Below are positions 53,647-62,402 of a stretch of 64,000 nucleotides of DNA, piece by piece (position 1 is the first letter of the stretch; every line of letters begins with the position of its first letter). The notes under the pieces are model-generated. The model was not told where the DNA came from. It saw only the letters and a list, made by a program, of their open reading frames with translations, and did no database searches. Origin of the DNA: Sorangiineae bacterium NIC37A_2 (GTDB lineage Bacteria; Myxococcota_A; Polyangia; Polyangiales; Polyangiaceae); assembly GCA_002085155.1 (NCBI GenBank), contig NASX01000018.1:1-64000 (forward strand), written 5' to 3'. The translations under genes were made by a program, and so were the position numbers.

Positions 53647-54492
53647 TTACCTCACTCGATGTCGAACCAAGACCCGCGCGGCGACATTCAGCGTCAGAAC
53701 CAACGCCACCAGGACGAGCGCCGCTGCCCACGCCTGGCTATGCCAATCCTCATAGGGGGACACGGCATAAGTGTAGATTTGCACCGGTAGAGAGGCCGTC
53801 GGCTCATCGAGCCCGCCGGGCCAAAACCGGTTGGAGAAAGAAGTGAAGAGAAGCGGAGCCGTTTCTCCGGCCACCCGTGCCACTGCGAGCATGATGCCCG
53901 TGGCGACACCGGGAGCCGCTGTGCGGAGCATCACGCTCAAGGTCGTGCGCCACTGAGGCACACCGAGCCCAAGTGCCGCCTCACGGAGGGCTTCGGGAAC
54001 CAGCTTGAGAAGCTCTTCGGTCGTACGCGTCACGGTCGGCAGCATGATCACCGCGAGCGCGAGCCCCCCGGCGTAGGCGGAGAACTGCTTGGTGCGGACG
54101 ACGAGCAAGGAATAGACGAAGATACCGATCGTGACCGAAGGCACACCGCTCATCACGTCCGCTGAGAAGCGCACGATCTTACCGAGCCGAGTATGGCCGA
54201 ACTGGGAGAGGTAGACGCCCGCCAGGACTCCAGGGGGAATGCCGAAGAGGCAAGCGAGTCCAACGAGCGTCAACGTGCCGGTGATGGCGTTCGCCACACC
54301 CCCGTGCTCTTCGCCCACCGGCGTCGGCAGCTCCGTAAAGAATTCAAAGCTGATTCCGCCGAGCCCGCGCGCAGTCACGTAATAAAGGACCGAGAAGAGC
54401 GGAACCAGCGCGAGCAGTGCTGCCAAGAGACAGAGACCGCGCACGATGCGGTCAACGGCCTTTCGGTACGTGAAATGACTGCGAATGTTCAC
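53647..54492 (-). CDS. pstA: Phosphate ABC transporter permease PstA
   Basis: A 281-aa inner membrane permease with six helices. The ABC coupling segment EALREAALGLGVPQWRTTL is near residues 167-185, followed by GIMLAVARVAGETAPLLF. The start is GTG 54492, with GGGGGAG about 8 bases upstream. It is 2 bp downstream of pstC and abuts pstB. With PstC it forms the transmembrane path for phosphate. Confidence 0.96.
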   Translation of the reverse strand: MNIRSHFTYRKAVDRIVRGLCLLAALLALVPLFSVLYYVTARGLGGISFEFFTELPTPVGEEHGGVANAITGTLTLVGLACLFGIPPGVLAGVYLSQFGHTRLGKIVRFSADVMSGVPSVTIGIFVYSLLVVRTKQFSAYAGGLALAVIMLPTVTRTTEELLKLVPEALREAALGLGVPQWRTTLSVMLRTAAPGVATGIMLAVARVAGETAPLLFTSFSNRFWPGGLDEPTASLPVQIYTYAVSPYEDWHSQAWAAALVLVALVLTLNVAARVLVRHRVR

Positions 54493-54494
54493 GC

Positions 54495-55472
54495 CTACGC
54501 TCCCCCTTGGCGCCCGACGCGCCAGACCAAAAACCGCGCGAAGATGTTGAGGAGCACGGTGATGATGAACAGCAAGAGCCCTATTTCGGCCAGGGCGGAG
54601 AGGTAGAGATCTTCGGTCGCCTCCGTAAACTCATTGGCGATCACGCTCGCCATCGTGTAGCCGGGGGCAAAGAGCGAAGCGCTGATGTCCGCGCGATTGC
54701 CGATCAGCATCGTGACAGCCATCGTCTCACCGAGCGCACGGCCCAGACCCAAGACGACCGCGCCCACGAGCCCCGAACGCGCCACGGGAAAGACACCCGT
54801 ACGGATCGCTTCCCACTGCGTCGCCCCCAGTCCGAGGGCTGCCTCACGATAGGCGCGAGGCACGGCGCGTAGCACTTCGCGACTCACCGAAGCGATCGTC
54901 GGCGTGATCATGATGGCCAGCACGACACTCGCCGTCAGCATGCCGTATCCCTGATTCGGGCCAGAAAACAGCGGCAAGAACCCGAGAGACGCGCGGAGCG
55001 CCGGCTCCACAGTCTCCCGCATGAGCGGAGCCAAAGCGAAGATCCCCCACAGGCCGTAAACAACGCTCGGCACGGCAGCGAGCAGCTCCACCAGGAAGCC
55101 GAAAGGATTTCTCAGCCACTCGGGAGCAAGCTCGCTCAGAAAAAGAGCGACTCCGAACGAAACAGGCACAGCCAGCGCCAGCGCGACGGTCGAAGAGACG
55201 ATCGTCCCGAAAATGAACGGGAGCGCGCCGAACTGCTCGGTCACCGGGTTCCACTCGAGGCTCGTGATGAACGACCAATGGAACGTCTCGAGGCTCAGCC
55301 AAGAGGACGCGAGCATTTGGCCCGTCATCGCGAGGACCGTCAGGATGACGATCGACGCCGAAGCGGCGGTGATCCAAGAAAATACGCGATCGCCACGGTG
55401 GGTATCCCCTCGAAAACGACCAGGTACGAGGGGCGGGCGCTCAGGTGTAGGCCAGATGCTCTGCCTCATCAT
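54495..55472 (-). CDS. pstC: Phosphate ABC transporter permease PstC
   Basis: A 325-aa inner membrane permease with six to seven helices. Conserved segments are FGTIVSSTVALALAVPVSFG, LLAAVPSVVYGLWG and the coupling loop YREAALGLGATQWEAI. The N-terminal 30 residues are polar and cytosolic. Two consecutive ATG codons (55472, 55469) are possible, with AAGGG close upstream. The first overlaps the pstS stop as ATGA, showing tight coupling. Confidence 0.96.
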   Translation of the reverse strand: MMRQSIWPTPERPPLVPGRFRGDTHRGDRVFSWITAASASIVILTVLAMTGQMLASSWLSLETFHWSFITSLEWNPVTEQFGALPFIFGTIVSSTVALALAVPVSFGVALFLSELAPEWLRNPFGFLVELLAAVPSVVYGLWGIFALAPLMRETVEPALRASLGFLPLFSGPNQGYGMLTASVVLAIMITPTIASVSREVLRAVPRAYREAALGLGATQWEAIRTGVFPVARSGLVGAVVLGLGRALGETMAVTMLIGNRADISASLFAPGYTMASVIANEFTEATEDLYLSALAEIGLLLFIITVLLNIFARFLVWRVGRQGGA

Positions 55473-56539
55473 GTCCCTTGCGATAGAAACGGCTTTCCGC
55501 CGAAATGGAGCGATTTTATGCGCTCGTCGATCTTCTGAACGACACGGGCGGGCAGCGGCGCGTAGTGGAGCGCGGCAGCGAGGCCCTGCCCGTCATGAAC
55601 CGCCCAAGCGATGAACTTCGCGAGAGCCTCACCTTTCCTCGCATTCTTCGATTCTTCGTAGACGAGGAGATAGGTAAACGATGCGATCGGATAGCTCGCC
55701 GCTCCCGGTGCGTTCACCAGCGAGGCGACCAGGGAGTCGTCGAGCTCGACTTGCTCCGCGGCGGCGGTGACCGCAGAGACCTTCGGCGAAGCGTAGGCGC
55801 CTTCGCGATTTTTGATCGCCGCGGTCGTGAGCCGATTCTGACTCGCGTAAGCGAGCTCCGTGTAACCGATGGTGCCGGGGGTCGTCTTGAGCTGACCGGT
55901 GACGCCCTCATTGCCTTTGGCGCCGAGCCCCACGGGCCATTTCACGCTCTTGCCTTCGCCGACGACACTCTGAAACTTCGGGCTCACGCTGGCCAAATAG
56001 CCCGTAAAAACTGCGGTCGTGCCGCTGCCGTCGGAGCGGGTGACCACCGCGATCGGGAGGCTCGGAAGCGCGAGCCCTGGGTTGGCTCGAGCGATCCGCT
56101 CGTCGTTCCAGGTCTTGATCGTGCCGAGAAAAATATCGGCGAGGACGTCCCCGTCGAGCTTCAGCTCTCCGGTGACCCCAGGGATATTGTAGGCGACGAC
56201 CACAGCCCCGATCGTCACCGGAATGTGGAGGATGGCGCGCGGCGCTTTCTTCGCATCCGAAGCGCTCATCGGCGTATCGGTCGCACCAAAATCGACAGTC
56301 TCACTCGCGATCTGGCGGATGCCTCCGCCGGAGCCGATGGACTGATAGTTGATTCGGATCTCCGGATGGAGCTTGTTGTATTCGCTCATCCATTTCGAAT
56401 AGAGCGGGAACGGGAACGTCGCGCCTGCGCCGCCGAGGTAGATGTTCGGCGAATTGGGATCGCCTCGTTTGCATCCCGCGGCGAGGCCGAGAAGGAGCAG
56501 GGCGGAGAGCCCTTTGAGAACGCTGCGTCGTTCGACCAT
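55469..56539 (-). CDS. pstS: Phosphate-binding periplasmic lipoprotein PstS
   Basis: A 356-aa phosphate receptor. From ATG 56539, with AGGA 6 bases upstream, the N-terminus reads ERRSVLKGL and then LLLLGLAAGC. This gives a twin-arginine-like motif (Arg4-Arg5) and a lipobox Cys23, suggesting export by the Tat route and lipid anchoring. Ligand segments are GAGATFPFPLYSKW, GSGGGIRQI and TRSDGSGTTAVFTGYL. A longer reading to 56659 would bury the Pho box in coding sequence and is rejected. First gene of the operon. Confidence 0.95.
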   Translation of the reverse strand: MVERRSVLKGLSALLLLGLAAGCKRGDPNSPNIYLGGAGATFPFPLYSKWMSEYNKLHPEIRINYQSIGSGGGIRQIASETVDFGATDTPMSASDAKKAPRAILHIPVTIGAVVVAYNIPGVTGELKLDGDVLADIFLGTIKTWNDERIARANPGLALPSLPIAVVTRSDGSGTTAVFTGYLASVSPKFQSVVGEGKSVKWPVGLGAKGNEGVTGQLKTTPGTIGYTELAYASQNRLTTAAIKNREGAYASPKVSAVTAAAEQVELDDSLVASLVNAPGAASYPIASFTYLLVYEESKNARKGEALAKFIAWAVHDGQGLAAALHYAPLPARVVQKIDERIKSLHFGGKPFLSQGT

Positions 56540-56591
56540 TTCTGTCCTACTCGAGGGTGAGCGGACTTTCGGTGCCTTGCGCAGCGCGCTC

Positions 56592-56620
56592 GTCACAGCT
56601 TCGTGACAATTGGGTGACAG
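56592..56620 (-). promoter_or_regulatory. Pho box (PhoB binding site), three direct repeats
   Basis: On the minus strand, three 7-base units CTGTCAC, TTGTCAC and CTGTGAC (56614-56620, 56603-56609, 56592-56598) are separated by exactly 4 bases, giving the 11-bp period of a PhoB site. The last unit is 52 bp before the pstS ATG. Two units are enough for a PhoB dimer, and the third extends the site. This predicts phosphate-starvation induction of pstSCAB-phoU. Confidence 0.88.
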
Positions 56621-56659
56621 CCCGACCCAGACGGCCTCAGTAGTCCAGCCTCGCTGCAA

Positions 56660-57394
56660 TCATCCCCCGTCGCGCGGCTGTTCGGCCGGCGGGGTTCGCC
56701 TGGCCTTGCCGACGTCGTCGAGCTCGACTCGCCCGTCCCGTAGGCGCACCACCCGCGGCATGCTCTCCGCGAAGCCCGGATTGTGGGTGACGACCACGAT
56801 GGTCGTGTTGTGCTCCTTGTTCAGCTCGAAGAACAAGTCGTGCACGGAGTCACCGGTGGTCGTGTCGAGATTCCCCGTCGGCTCGTCCGCGAGGAGCAGC
56901 TTCGGTTCAAGCACGAGCGCCCGCGCGACCGCGACGCGCTGCTGCTCACCACCGCTCATCTCGCCTGGACGATGATTGGCGCGGTGCCCCACCTGCACCT
57001 CATCGAGAAGCTTCTTGGCCCGAATCGCCATCTCGCGCCGCGAGCGACCTTGGATCAGGCCGGGCATCATCACGTTCTCCAGAGCGTCGAACTCAGGGAG
57101 CAAGTGATGAAACTGGAAGACGAAGCCGATCTGTTGGTTGCGCACTGCGGCGAGGCGGGTGCGGCTCATCGTCGTGAGCTCTTCGCCGGCGAGCCGGATC
57201 TTTCCCGCCGTCGGCAGGTCGAGCGTCCCGATACAGTGCAGGAGCGTACTCTTGCCTGCTCCCGACGGGCCCACGATGGAAAGGATCTCGCCAGCGTTGA
57301 TCGTCAAATCGATGCCGCGCAGGACATTCAGCGTTTGACCCATGTGCTCGAAGGACTTCTCGAGCCCTTCGATGACGACGAGCGGTTCATTCAT
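56660..57394 (-). CDS. lolD: Lipoprotein-releasing ABC ATPase LolD (MacB/FtsE-type)
   Basis: A 244-aa ATPase. Walker A is GPSGAGKST, the Q-loop FQFHHLLPEFDALENV is typical of LolD, the signature is MSGGEQQR and Walker B LLLADEP. It drives release of lipoproteins from the inner membrane toward LolA. ATG 57394 with GGAAGG 8 bases upstream is chosen and overlaps the end of the permease gene by 8 bp; the frame is open further upstream, but inside the permease. The last 15 residues are a basic/proline tail. Confidence 0.93.
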   Translation of the reverse strand: MNEPLVVIEGLEKSFEHMGQTLNVLRGIDLTINAGEILSIVGPSGAGKSTLLHCIGTLDLPTAGKIRLAGEELTTMSRTRLAAVRNQQIGFVFQFHHLLPEFDALENVMMPGLIQGRSRREMAIRAKKLLDEVQVGHRANHRPGEMSGGEQQRVAVARALVLEPKLLLADEPTGNLDTTTGDSVHDLFFELNKEHNTTIVVVTHNPGFAESMPRVVRLRDGRVELDDVGKARRTPPAEQPRDGG

Positions 57395-59120
57395 GTCGGA
57401 TACCTTCCACAGGGAGCAGCCGGCTCGCGGCGAGCGCGGGATAGAGCGTGGCGAGTGTAGTGATGAAGAGGGCAGAGGCTCCAATGATCAGGTAGTCGAC
57501 GGTCTCCACGTTCACGGGCAACCGCTCGACGTAATAGACCTCCGGATCGAGCCAAACGCCGAAGACGGCGAGTCCCTTCATCGCGACGTATCCTGCGGCC
57601 ACACCGATCACCGTACCGACGCTGCCGATCAAGACTCCTTCGGTCAAAAACAGCCGCAAGACGGTGCCGTCGCTCGACCCCATCGCCTTCAGGATCGCAA
57701 TCTCCTTCGACTTCTCAGTCACCATCAGGAGCAGCGTGCAAATGATGCAGAAGCTGGCGACAGCGATCGCGATCGAAAGAACCACGAAGCTCGCAAGTTT
57801 TTCGAGCTCGAGCGCTGTAAACAAGTTCTTGTTCATCTCGCGCCAATCTCGAACCAAAGTCGCCTCACTGGCTCCAGGGAGGTCCGCTAGGGCGCGTTTG
57901 ATCCGAGGACCGACCGCGTCGACCTTCCCCAGGTCCTCTACGCGAACATCGATCGAGGAGACCTTGAAGCCCATGTCGAGAAGATCCGCAGCCGCCTCAA
58001 GTGTCATGTAGGCGTGCGCCACGTCGTACTCGTAGAGACCGCTATGGAAGATGCCCGCGACCCGGAAGCGGCGGGTCTTCGGCATGATGCCCATGGGCCC
58101 CAGATCGCCCATCGGCGAGATCAGGGTCAGAACGTCCCCGACGAAGGCGTGGAGATTCTCCGCGAGCTCGGAGCCAAGAATGACCCCCGGATAGGCCTCC
58201 TGATCCGCCCGAGCGAAGGAAGACCCGGAGTCGTTGTCCCTGGGGCCTTGGTAGTAAACTTCCCCGCCCTTGCTGACGCCGATCGGCGTGCCGGGGGGCA
58301 AATCGCGCAGAGCGTAGGGGTCTTCGAGGTACTTGAAGTCGCCGACCTCGACCTTCTTCGGGATGTCGACGACGGACGACACCACCGTCGGATCGATGCC
58401 CCGAACCAGCATGCCCGCGGTGCTCGTCGAACTCGAGGCCATGACCTCACCCGTGATGACGGGCATGGCCCCCCGGACCCCGGGCACCTCACGCACCCGG
58501 TCCAACATCGCCCGGTAGTCTTCGATGCCCCCGCTCTGGGTGGACTCGATCCTCACATGGGCATCATTGTTCAGGATCTTTTCCTTCAAGTCCGCCCCGA
58601 AGCCGCCCATGACGCTGATCACGGCGCACAACTTGAACGAGCTCAGGCCCACCCCAAGGATCGAGAGCCCCGAGATCACCGTCAAGAACCCGGATTTCTT
58701 CGCGCGCAAATGGCGCGCTGCGACGAACGAGCGGAACGAACCGCGCTCGAGCACGCTCAGGATGAGCGGAACGGCGGCGCTGAGGAGCAGGATCGTGAAG
58801 ACCGTAGCGCTCAAGGTCGCTCCGGCCCGAATGAGCTGATGGGTGACCGAAAAGCGCACCGAGCGGCCCTCTGGCAATCCCAAAGCCACAATCCCGAGCC
58901 AGACCGCCGCGACCCCCGAGCCGACAGTGAGGAAGGCCCGCACTGTCTTCCGCCAGCGAGCCGGGAGCCGGAACCATCCGTAGACCACGAGCGAGAGCAG
59001 GAGCAGCACGAGCCCGAGGTTCAGCCCGATTTGGACCCCAATCGGCAGTTCGCGGAACAGCTCACCGAGCTGGTCCAGCCAGGTCTTCTCTACGGGGGCG
59101 CGGCTCGCAGGCAAAGTCAT
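57387..59120 (-). CDS. LolC/LolE-family permease with an N-terminal three-helix extension
   Basis: A 577-aa permease, about 160 residues longer than usual LolC/E. Extra helices are predicted at about 28-50, 62-81 and 98-123. The standard LolC/E core then begins with FRSFVAARHLRAKKSGFLTVISGLSILG (130-157), followed by a large periplasmic domain to about 440 and three C-terminal helices with EKSKEIAILKAMGSSDGTV, the coupling region. It lies between lysS and lolD, overlapping both (4 and 8 bp). Only one permease gene is present, so it may work as a homodimer (LolF-like) or have a partner elsewhere. Confidence 0.88.
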   Translation of the reverse strand: MTLPASRAPVEKTWLDQLGELFRELPIGVQIGLNLGLVLLLLSLVVYGWFRLPARWRKTVRAFLTVGSGVAAVWLGIVALGLPEGRSVRFSVTHQLIRAGATLSATVFTILLLSAAVPLILSVLERGSFRSFVAARHLRAKKSGFLTVISGLSILGVGLSSFKLCAVISVMGGFGADLKEKILNNDAHVRIESTQSGGIEDYRAMLDRVREVPGVRGAMPVITGEVMASSSTSTAGMLVRGIDPTVVSSVVDIPKKVEVGDFKYLEDPYALRDLPPGTPIGVSKGGEVYYQGPRDNDSGSSFARADQEAYPGVILGSELAENLHAFVGDVLTLISPMGDLGPMGIMPKTRRFRVAGIFHSGLYEYDVAHAYMTLEAAADLLDMGFKVSSIDVRVEDLGKVDAVGPRIKRALADLPGASEATLVRDWREMNKNLFTALELEKLASFVVLSIAIAVASFCIICTLLLMVTEKSKEIAILKAMGSSDGTVLRLFLTEGVLIGSVGTVIGVAAGYVAMKGLAVFGVWLDPEVYYVERLPVNVETVDYLIIGASALFITTLATLYPALAASRLLPVEGIRHE

Positions 59121-60829
59121 CGGGCCTCAGGGCGAAGCAGCGGGAAAGCGATGACGTCGCGGATCGAGGGCTGTCCGGTGAGCATCATAATCAGGCGGTC
59201 GATACCCATGCCGAAACCGGCGGCGGGAGGCATACCGTGCTCGAGAGCCCGGATGTAATCCTCGTCGTAGTCCATCGTCTCTTCAGCGCCCTTGGCCTTG
59301 CGAGCCACCTGGGCCTGGAAGCGCGCGGCCTGATCGTCCGGATCATTCAGCTCGGAGAAGGCGTTTGCGATCTCGCGGCCGTCGACGAACAGCTCGAAGC
59401 GATCGACCAGCGTCGGATCTTTGTCCTTACGCCTCGAGAGCGGCGAGACATCGGCGGGATAGTCGATGATGAACACGGGGATGCTCTGAGAGCCAGAGCG
59501 GTAGTCCTCCACGAGAAACGGCTCCGCCAAATACTCGTAAGCGACGAAGGTCTGCTCCCCGCTCGACTCGGATTTGCCGAGAGCGCGACGAAAATTCCCC
59601 CAGTCGATCTTACGACCGCTCTTCTGAGCGAGTTCACGCACCAGGGCGTCTCCGGCGGCGCGCACATCGGCGTTCGTACCATCGTCGACCGCAAGCACAT
59701 CGTAGGCGCCCGTAACGCTCTTCGGCTCGAGCCCTGCGCGCTCGAGCGCCCGGTCAATGGCCTGACTGAGCGGAACGCGAGCGAACGGCTCATCAAGTCG
59801 GAAGGTACGGGCCTCTCGGAACGCGCCATAGACGCCTGCCCGCCCCTCTTGTCGGAGCTTGTCCTCGAGAGCGCGGTCGACGAAGCGGAGCATCTCCTCG
59901 GCCAGGTTCATGAGCGACTCATAGTCGGCGTACGCCTGGTACAGCTCGATCATGGTGAACTCGGGGTTGTGCCGGGTGCTAATCCCCTCGTTCCGATAAC
60001 AGCGACCGATTTCGTAAACCCGCTCGATCCCTCCGACCAAGAGGCGCTTCAGGTAGAGCTCTGGAGCGATGCGCAGGAACAGCTGCATGTCCAGGGTGTT
60101 GTGGTGGGTGATGAAGGGACGTGCCGCCGCGCCGCCGATGAGCGGATGCAGCGAAGGGGTCTCGACCTCCACGAAGGCGCGGGCATCCAAGAAACTGCGG
60201 AGCGCCCCCAGCACCGTGGCGCGGGCTCGGATGACGTCGATCACCTCTGGGTTGGCGACCATGTCGACGTAACGCTGCCGATAGCGAAGGTCGACATCCG
60301 AAAGACCGTGCCACTTGTCCGCAGGCGGACGGAGAGCCTTGCCGATCAAGCGCAGCTCCGTGAGCTCGAGTGAAAGCTCGCCGGTCTTGGTCACGACGAT
60401 CGAGCCCCGCCCGGCGACGTGGTCCCCAAGGTCGAGATCCTTCAGGACCTCAAAGGCGGGACCGAGCTTGTCCACCTTGGCGAAGAGCTGAAGCTCGCCG
60501 CTCGTGTCACGCACCTTGAGGAAGCTAGCCTTGCCGAAGCCACGCCTGCCGATCAGCCTGCCGAAGACCAGAAACTCCCGCTGACCACTCGCGCAAATCG
60601 CCTCGACCTTCTCAGCGTCGTAGCCGGCTTCGCTCGAAGCGGCCTCGAAGAGCTTCCGAATCTCAGACACAAAAGAGCGGCGTCCCTGGTCGAGATCCCG
60701 CGCGAGATCGTTCGGGAACGGCTGCTCTCCGCGGGCCCGAATCCGCTCCATCTTGTCGCGGCGAGCTTGGATCAGGGCTTCTTCGCCCGTTTCCGCGCCG
60801 GCGCGATTCTGTTCTGATGGATCACTCAC
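59117..60829 (-). CDS. lysS: Lysyl-tRNA synthetase, class II
   Basis: A 570-aa enzyme. The N-terminal OB fold (about 85-180, FGRLIGRRGFGKASF) binds the anticodon. Class II motif 2 is YRNEGISTRHNPEFTMIELY and motif 3 GFGMGIDRLIMMLT. It is about 65 residues longer than the E. coli enzyme, mostly through extra sequence between about residues 365 and 450. The start is GTG 60829 with GAGG 6 bases upstream, 18 bp after prfB; prfB-lysS is also an operon in E. coli. The stop overlaps the permease start. Confidence 0.96.
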   Translation of the reverse strand: MSDPSEQNRAGAETGEEALIQARRDKMERIRARGEQPFPNDLARDLDQGRRSFVSEIRKLFEAASSEAGYDAEKVEAICASGQREFLVFGRLIGRRGFGKASFLKVRDTSGELQLFAKVDKLGPAFEVLKDLDLGDHVAGRGSIVVTKTGELSLELTELRLIGKALRPPADKWHGLSDVDLRYRQRYVDMVANPEVIDVIRARATVLGALRSFLDARAFVEVETPSLHPLIGGAAARPFITHHNTLDMQLFLRIAPELYLKRLLVGGIERVYEIGRCYRNEGISTRHNPEFTMIELYQAYADYESLMNLAEEMLRFVDRALEDKLRQEGRAGVYGAFREARTFRLDEPFARVPLSQAIDRALERAGLEPKSVTGAYDVLAVDDGTNADVRAAGDALVRELAQKSGRKIDWGNFRRALGKSESSGEQTFVAYEYLAEPFLVEDYRSGSQSIPVFIIDYPADVSPLSRRKDKDPTLVDRFELFVDGREIANAFSELNDPDDQAARFQAQVARKAKGAEETMDYDEDYIRALEHGMPPAAGFGMGIDRLIMMLTGQPSIRDVIAFPLLRPEAR

Positions 60830-60847
60830 TTTTTCCTCACAATCTTC

Positions 60848-61973
60848 TTAGACGGCGGCCTTGGCGGAGTTTTCTTCGTCCGCTGCCATCATCAAATAAG
60901 ACTCGATGAACGAGTCGATGTCGCCGTCGAGCACGTTCTGGACGTCGCTGCGCTCGACCTGGGTGCGGGTGTCTTTGACGAGTTGGTACGGCTGGAGCAC
61001 GTAGGAGCGAATCTGGCTCCCCCAGGCGATGTCGGTTTTCTCGGCTTCGTATTGAGCCTGCGCGGCTTCGCGCTTCCTTTGCTCGAGCTCGTACAGCTTC
61101 GCCTTCATCATCTTGAGCGCCATGGCGCGGTTCATGTGCTGGCTACGCTCGGCTCGACACACGACCATGATGCCGGTCGGCAAGTGTCGCATGCGCACTG
61201 CCGTCTCAACCTTGTTGACGTTCTGGCCACCCTTGCCACCAGCCCGCATGGTCGTGATCTCGAGATCGTTTTCGGCGATCTGAATATCGATCTCTTCGTC
61301 GATATCTGGCGTGACTTCGACCGCCGTAAAGCTTGTGTGCCGACGCGCGTTCGAGTCAAACGGGCTGATACGAACGAGCCGATGTACGCCCATCTCGGCG
61401 CGCAGATAGCCGTAGGCGTTCGGACCCGAGATGATCACCGAAGCGCCATCGATGCCGGCTTCGTCGCCCGCCTGATAGTCGATGAGCTCGGTCTTGAATC
61501 CACGGCGCTCGGCCCAGCGCAGGTACATGCGCAGGAGCATCTCGGCCCAGTCTTTGGCCTCGGTACCGCCGCTGCCGGGATGGATACTGAGGATGGCGCC
61601 AGCGTGGTCGACCGGTCCGCGCAGCATGCGCGCGAGCTCCGCCCTCTTGAGCCGGGCCGCGAGGGGCTCAATCTGCGCTTCCGCCTCCGCGACCGCGCTG
61701 TCATCGCCCTCAGCGATGCCCAGCTCGAGATACTCGGATACGTCAGCGATGTCCTTTTCGAGGGACTCGACGAGCTCGATCTTCTCGGCGGCGGCCGCAC
61801 GAGTGCGCATGCGCGCCTGAGCCTTCTCCTGGTTGTCCCAGAAGCCAGGTTCCGTGGAGAGCTGATCGAGCTCTTCGATCGAACGTTTCAGAGCCGGGAC
61901 GTCAAAGAAACCCCCTTAGCGCCAAAATGCGCCTTTGGAGGTCAGCGAGTTTACTGCGGGCTTCGGCCGACAT
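60848..61973 (-). CDS. prfB: Peptide chain release factor 2, with programmed +1 frameshift
   Basis: Translation starts at ATG 61973 and reads 23 codons ([13 protein letters not shown] ... LALRGFL) to an in-frame TGA at 61902-61904. Shifting +1 there continues [15 protein letters not shown] ... [12 protein letters not shown] and on to the TAA at 60848, giving about 374 aa, the normal length. RF2 reads UGA and UAA stops. The SPF anticodon-like tripeptide is at about 203-205 and the GGQ catalytic motif at about 248-250, both as in E. coli. A naive reading in one frame (60848-61810) would lose the N-terminal 54 residues. lysS follows 18 bp downstream. Confidence 0.95.
61901..61917 (-). promoter_or_regulatory. 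RF2 autoregulatory frameshift site
   Basis: On the minus strand the sequence AGGGGG TTT CTT TGA C gives the Shine-Dalgarno-like stimulator (61911-61916), 3-base spacing, the slippery CTT codon (61905-61907), and the TGA stop followed by C (61901). This is the same arrangement as in E. coli prfB. When RF2 is scarce the ribosome slips +1 and makes more RF2. Confidence 0.95.
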
Positions 61974-62094
61974 GACCGCTCGCATTTACCCTTGTCGCGT
62001 GCCAAAGCAAACGGCAGAGGGCGATTTGTCGGGAGCTGGGGCGTTCTTCTGCCAGCCCGCCCTGATCATGAGCGCGCGCGAGCGTTTTTCTCGC

Positions 62095-62388
62095 TCAAGA
62101 TTGCGCTTCGGCCTCAAAATCCACGGCCGCCGCCCCCGTCATCCGCTCCCGGATAAAGGTCGCGACTTCGACGTGCACAGGATGTGTCTGGTACGCGTCC
62201 AGCGCCTCTTTGCTGGTGTGCCTCGTGATCAGAGCCAAGTCGTAACTCCTCGCGCTCCGCGTGACATCGAGCCCGGCCTCCACGCTGACGAGCCCTGGGA
62301 TCTTTCCGCTCATCGTGAGGAGACGAGCACGCGCCTCTTCGGCGTCGGCACGCTCAGAAAACGTGAAGAGCACCACGTGAACAATCAT
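62095..62388 (-). CDS. Stress-responsive alpha/beta-barrel (Dabb) domain protein
   Basis: A 97-aa protein with the Dabb fold (dimeric ferredoxin-like barrel). The start MIVHVVLFTFSE at ATG 62388, with AAGGA about 9 bases upstream, is typical; an earlier start at 62445 is less likely. Other family features are the IPGLVSVEAGLDV segment and a central DLALITRHTSKEALDAYQTHPVH region. Biochemical role unknown; related proteins bind small hydrophobic ligands. It is 14 bp downstream of the Rho_N/TPR protein gene. Confidence 0.88.
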   Translation of the reverse strand: MIVHVVLFTFSERADAEEARARLLTMSGKIPGLVSVEAGLDVTRSARSYDLALITRHTSKEALDAYQTHPVHVEVATFIRERMTGAAAVDFEAEAQS

Positions 62389-62402
62389 TTGCTTCTTCCT
62401 TC

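Noticed and set aside
58014-59258. A 414-codon open frame opposite the LolC/E-like gene
   Set aside because: His/Arg/Asp-rich antisense shadow with no domain; the minus-strand permease reading is clearly the real one.
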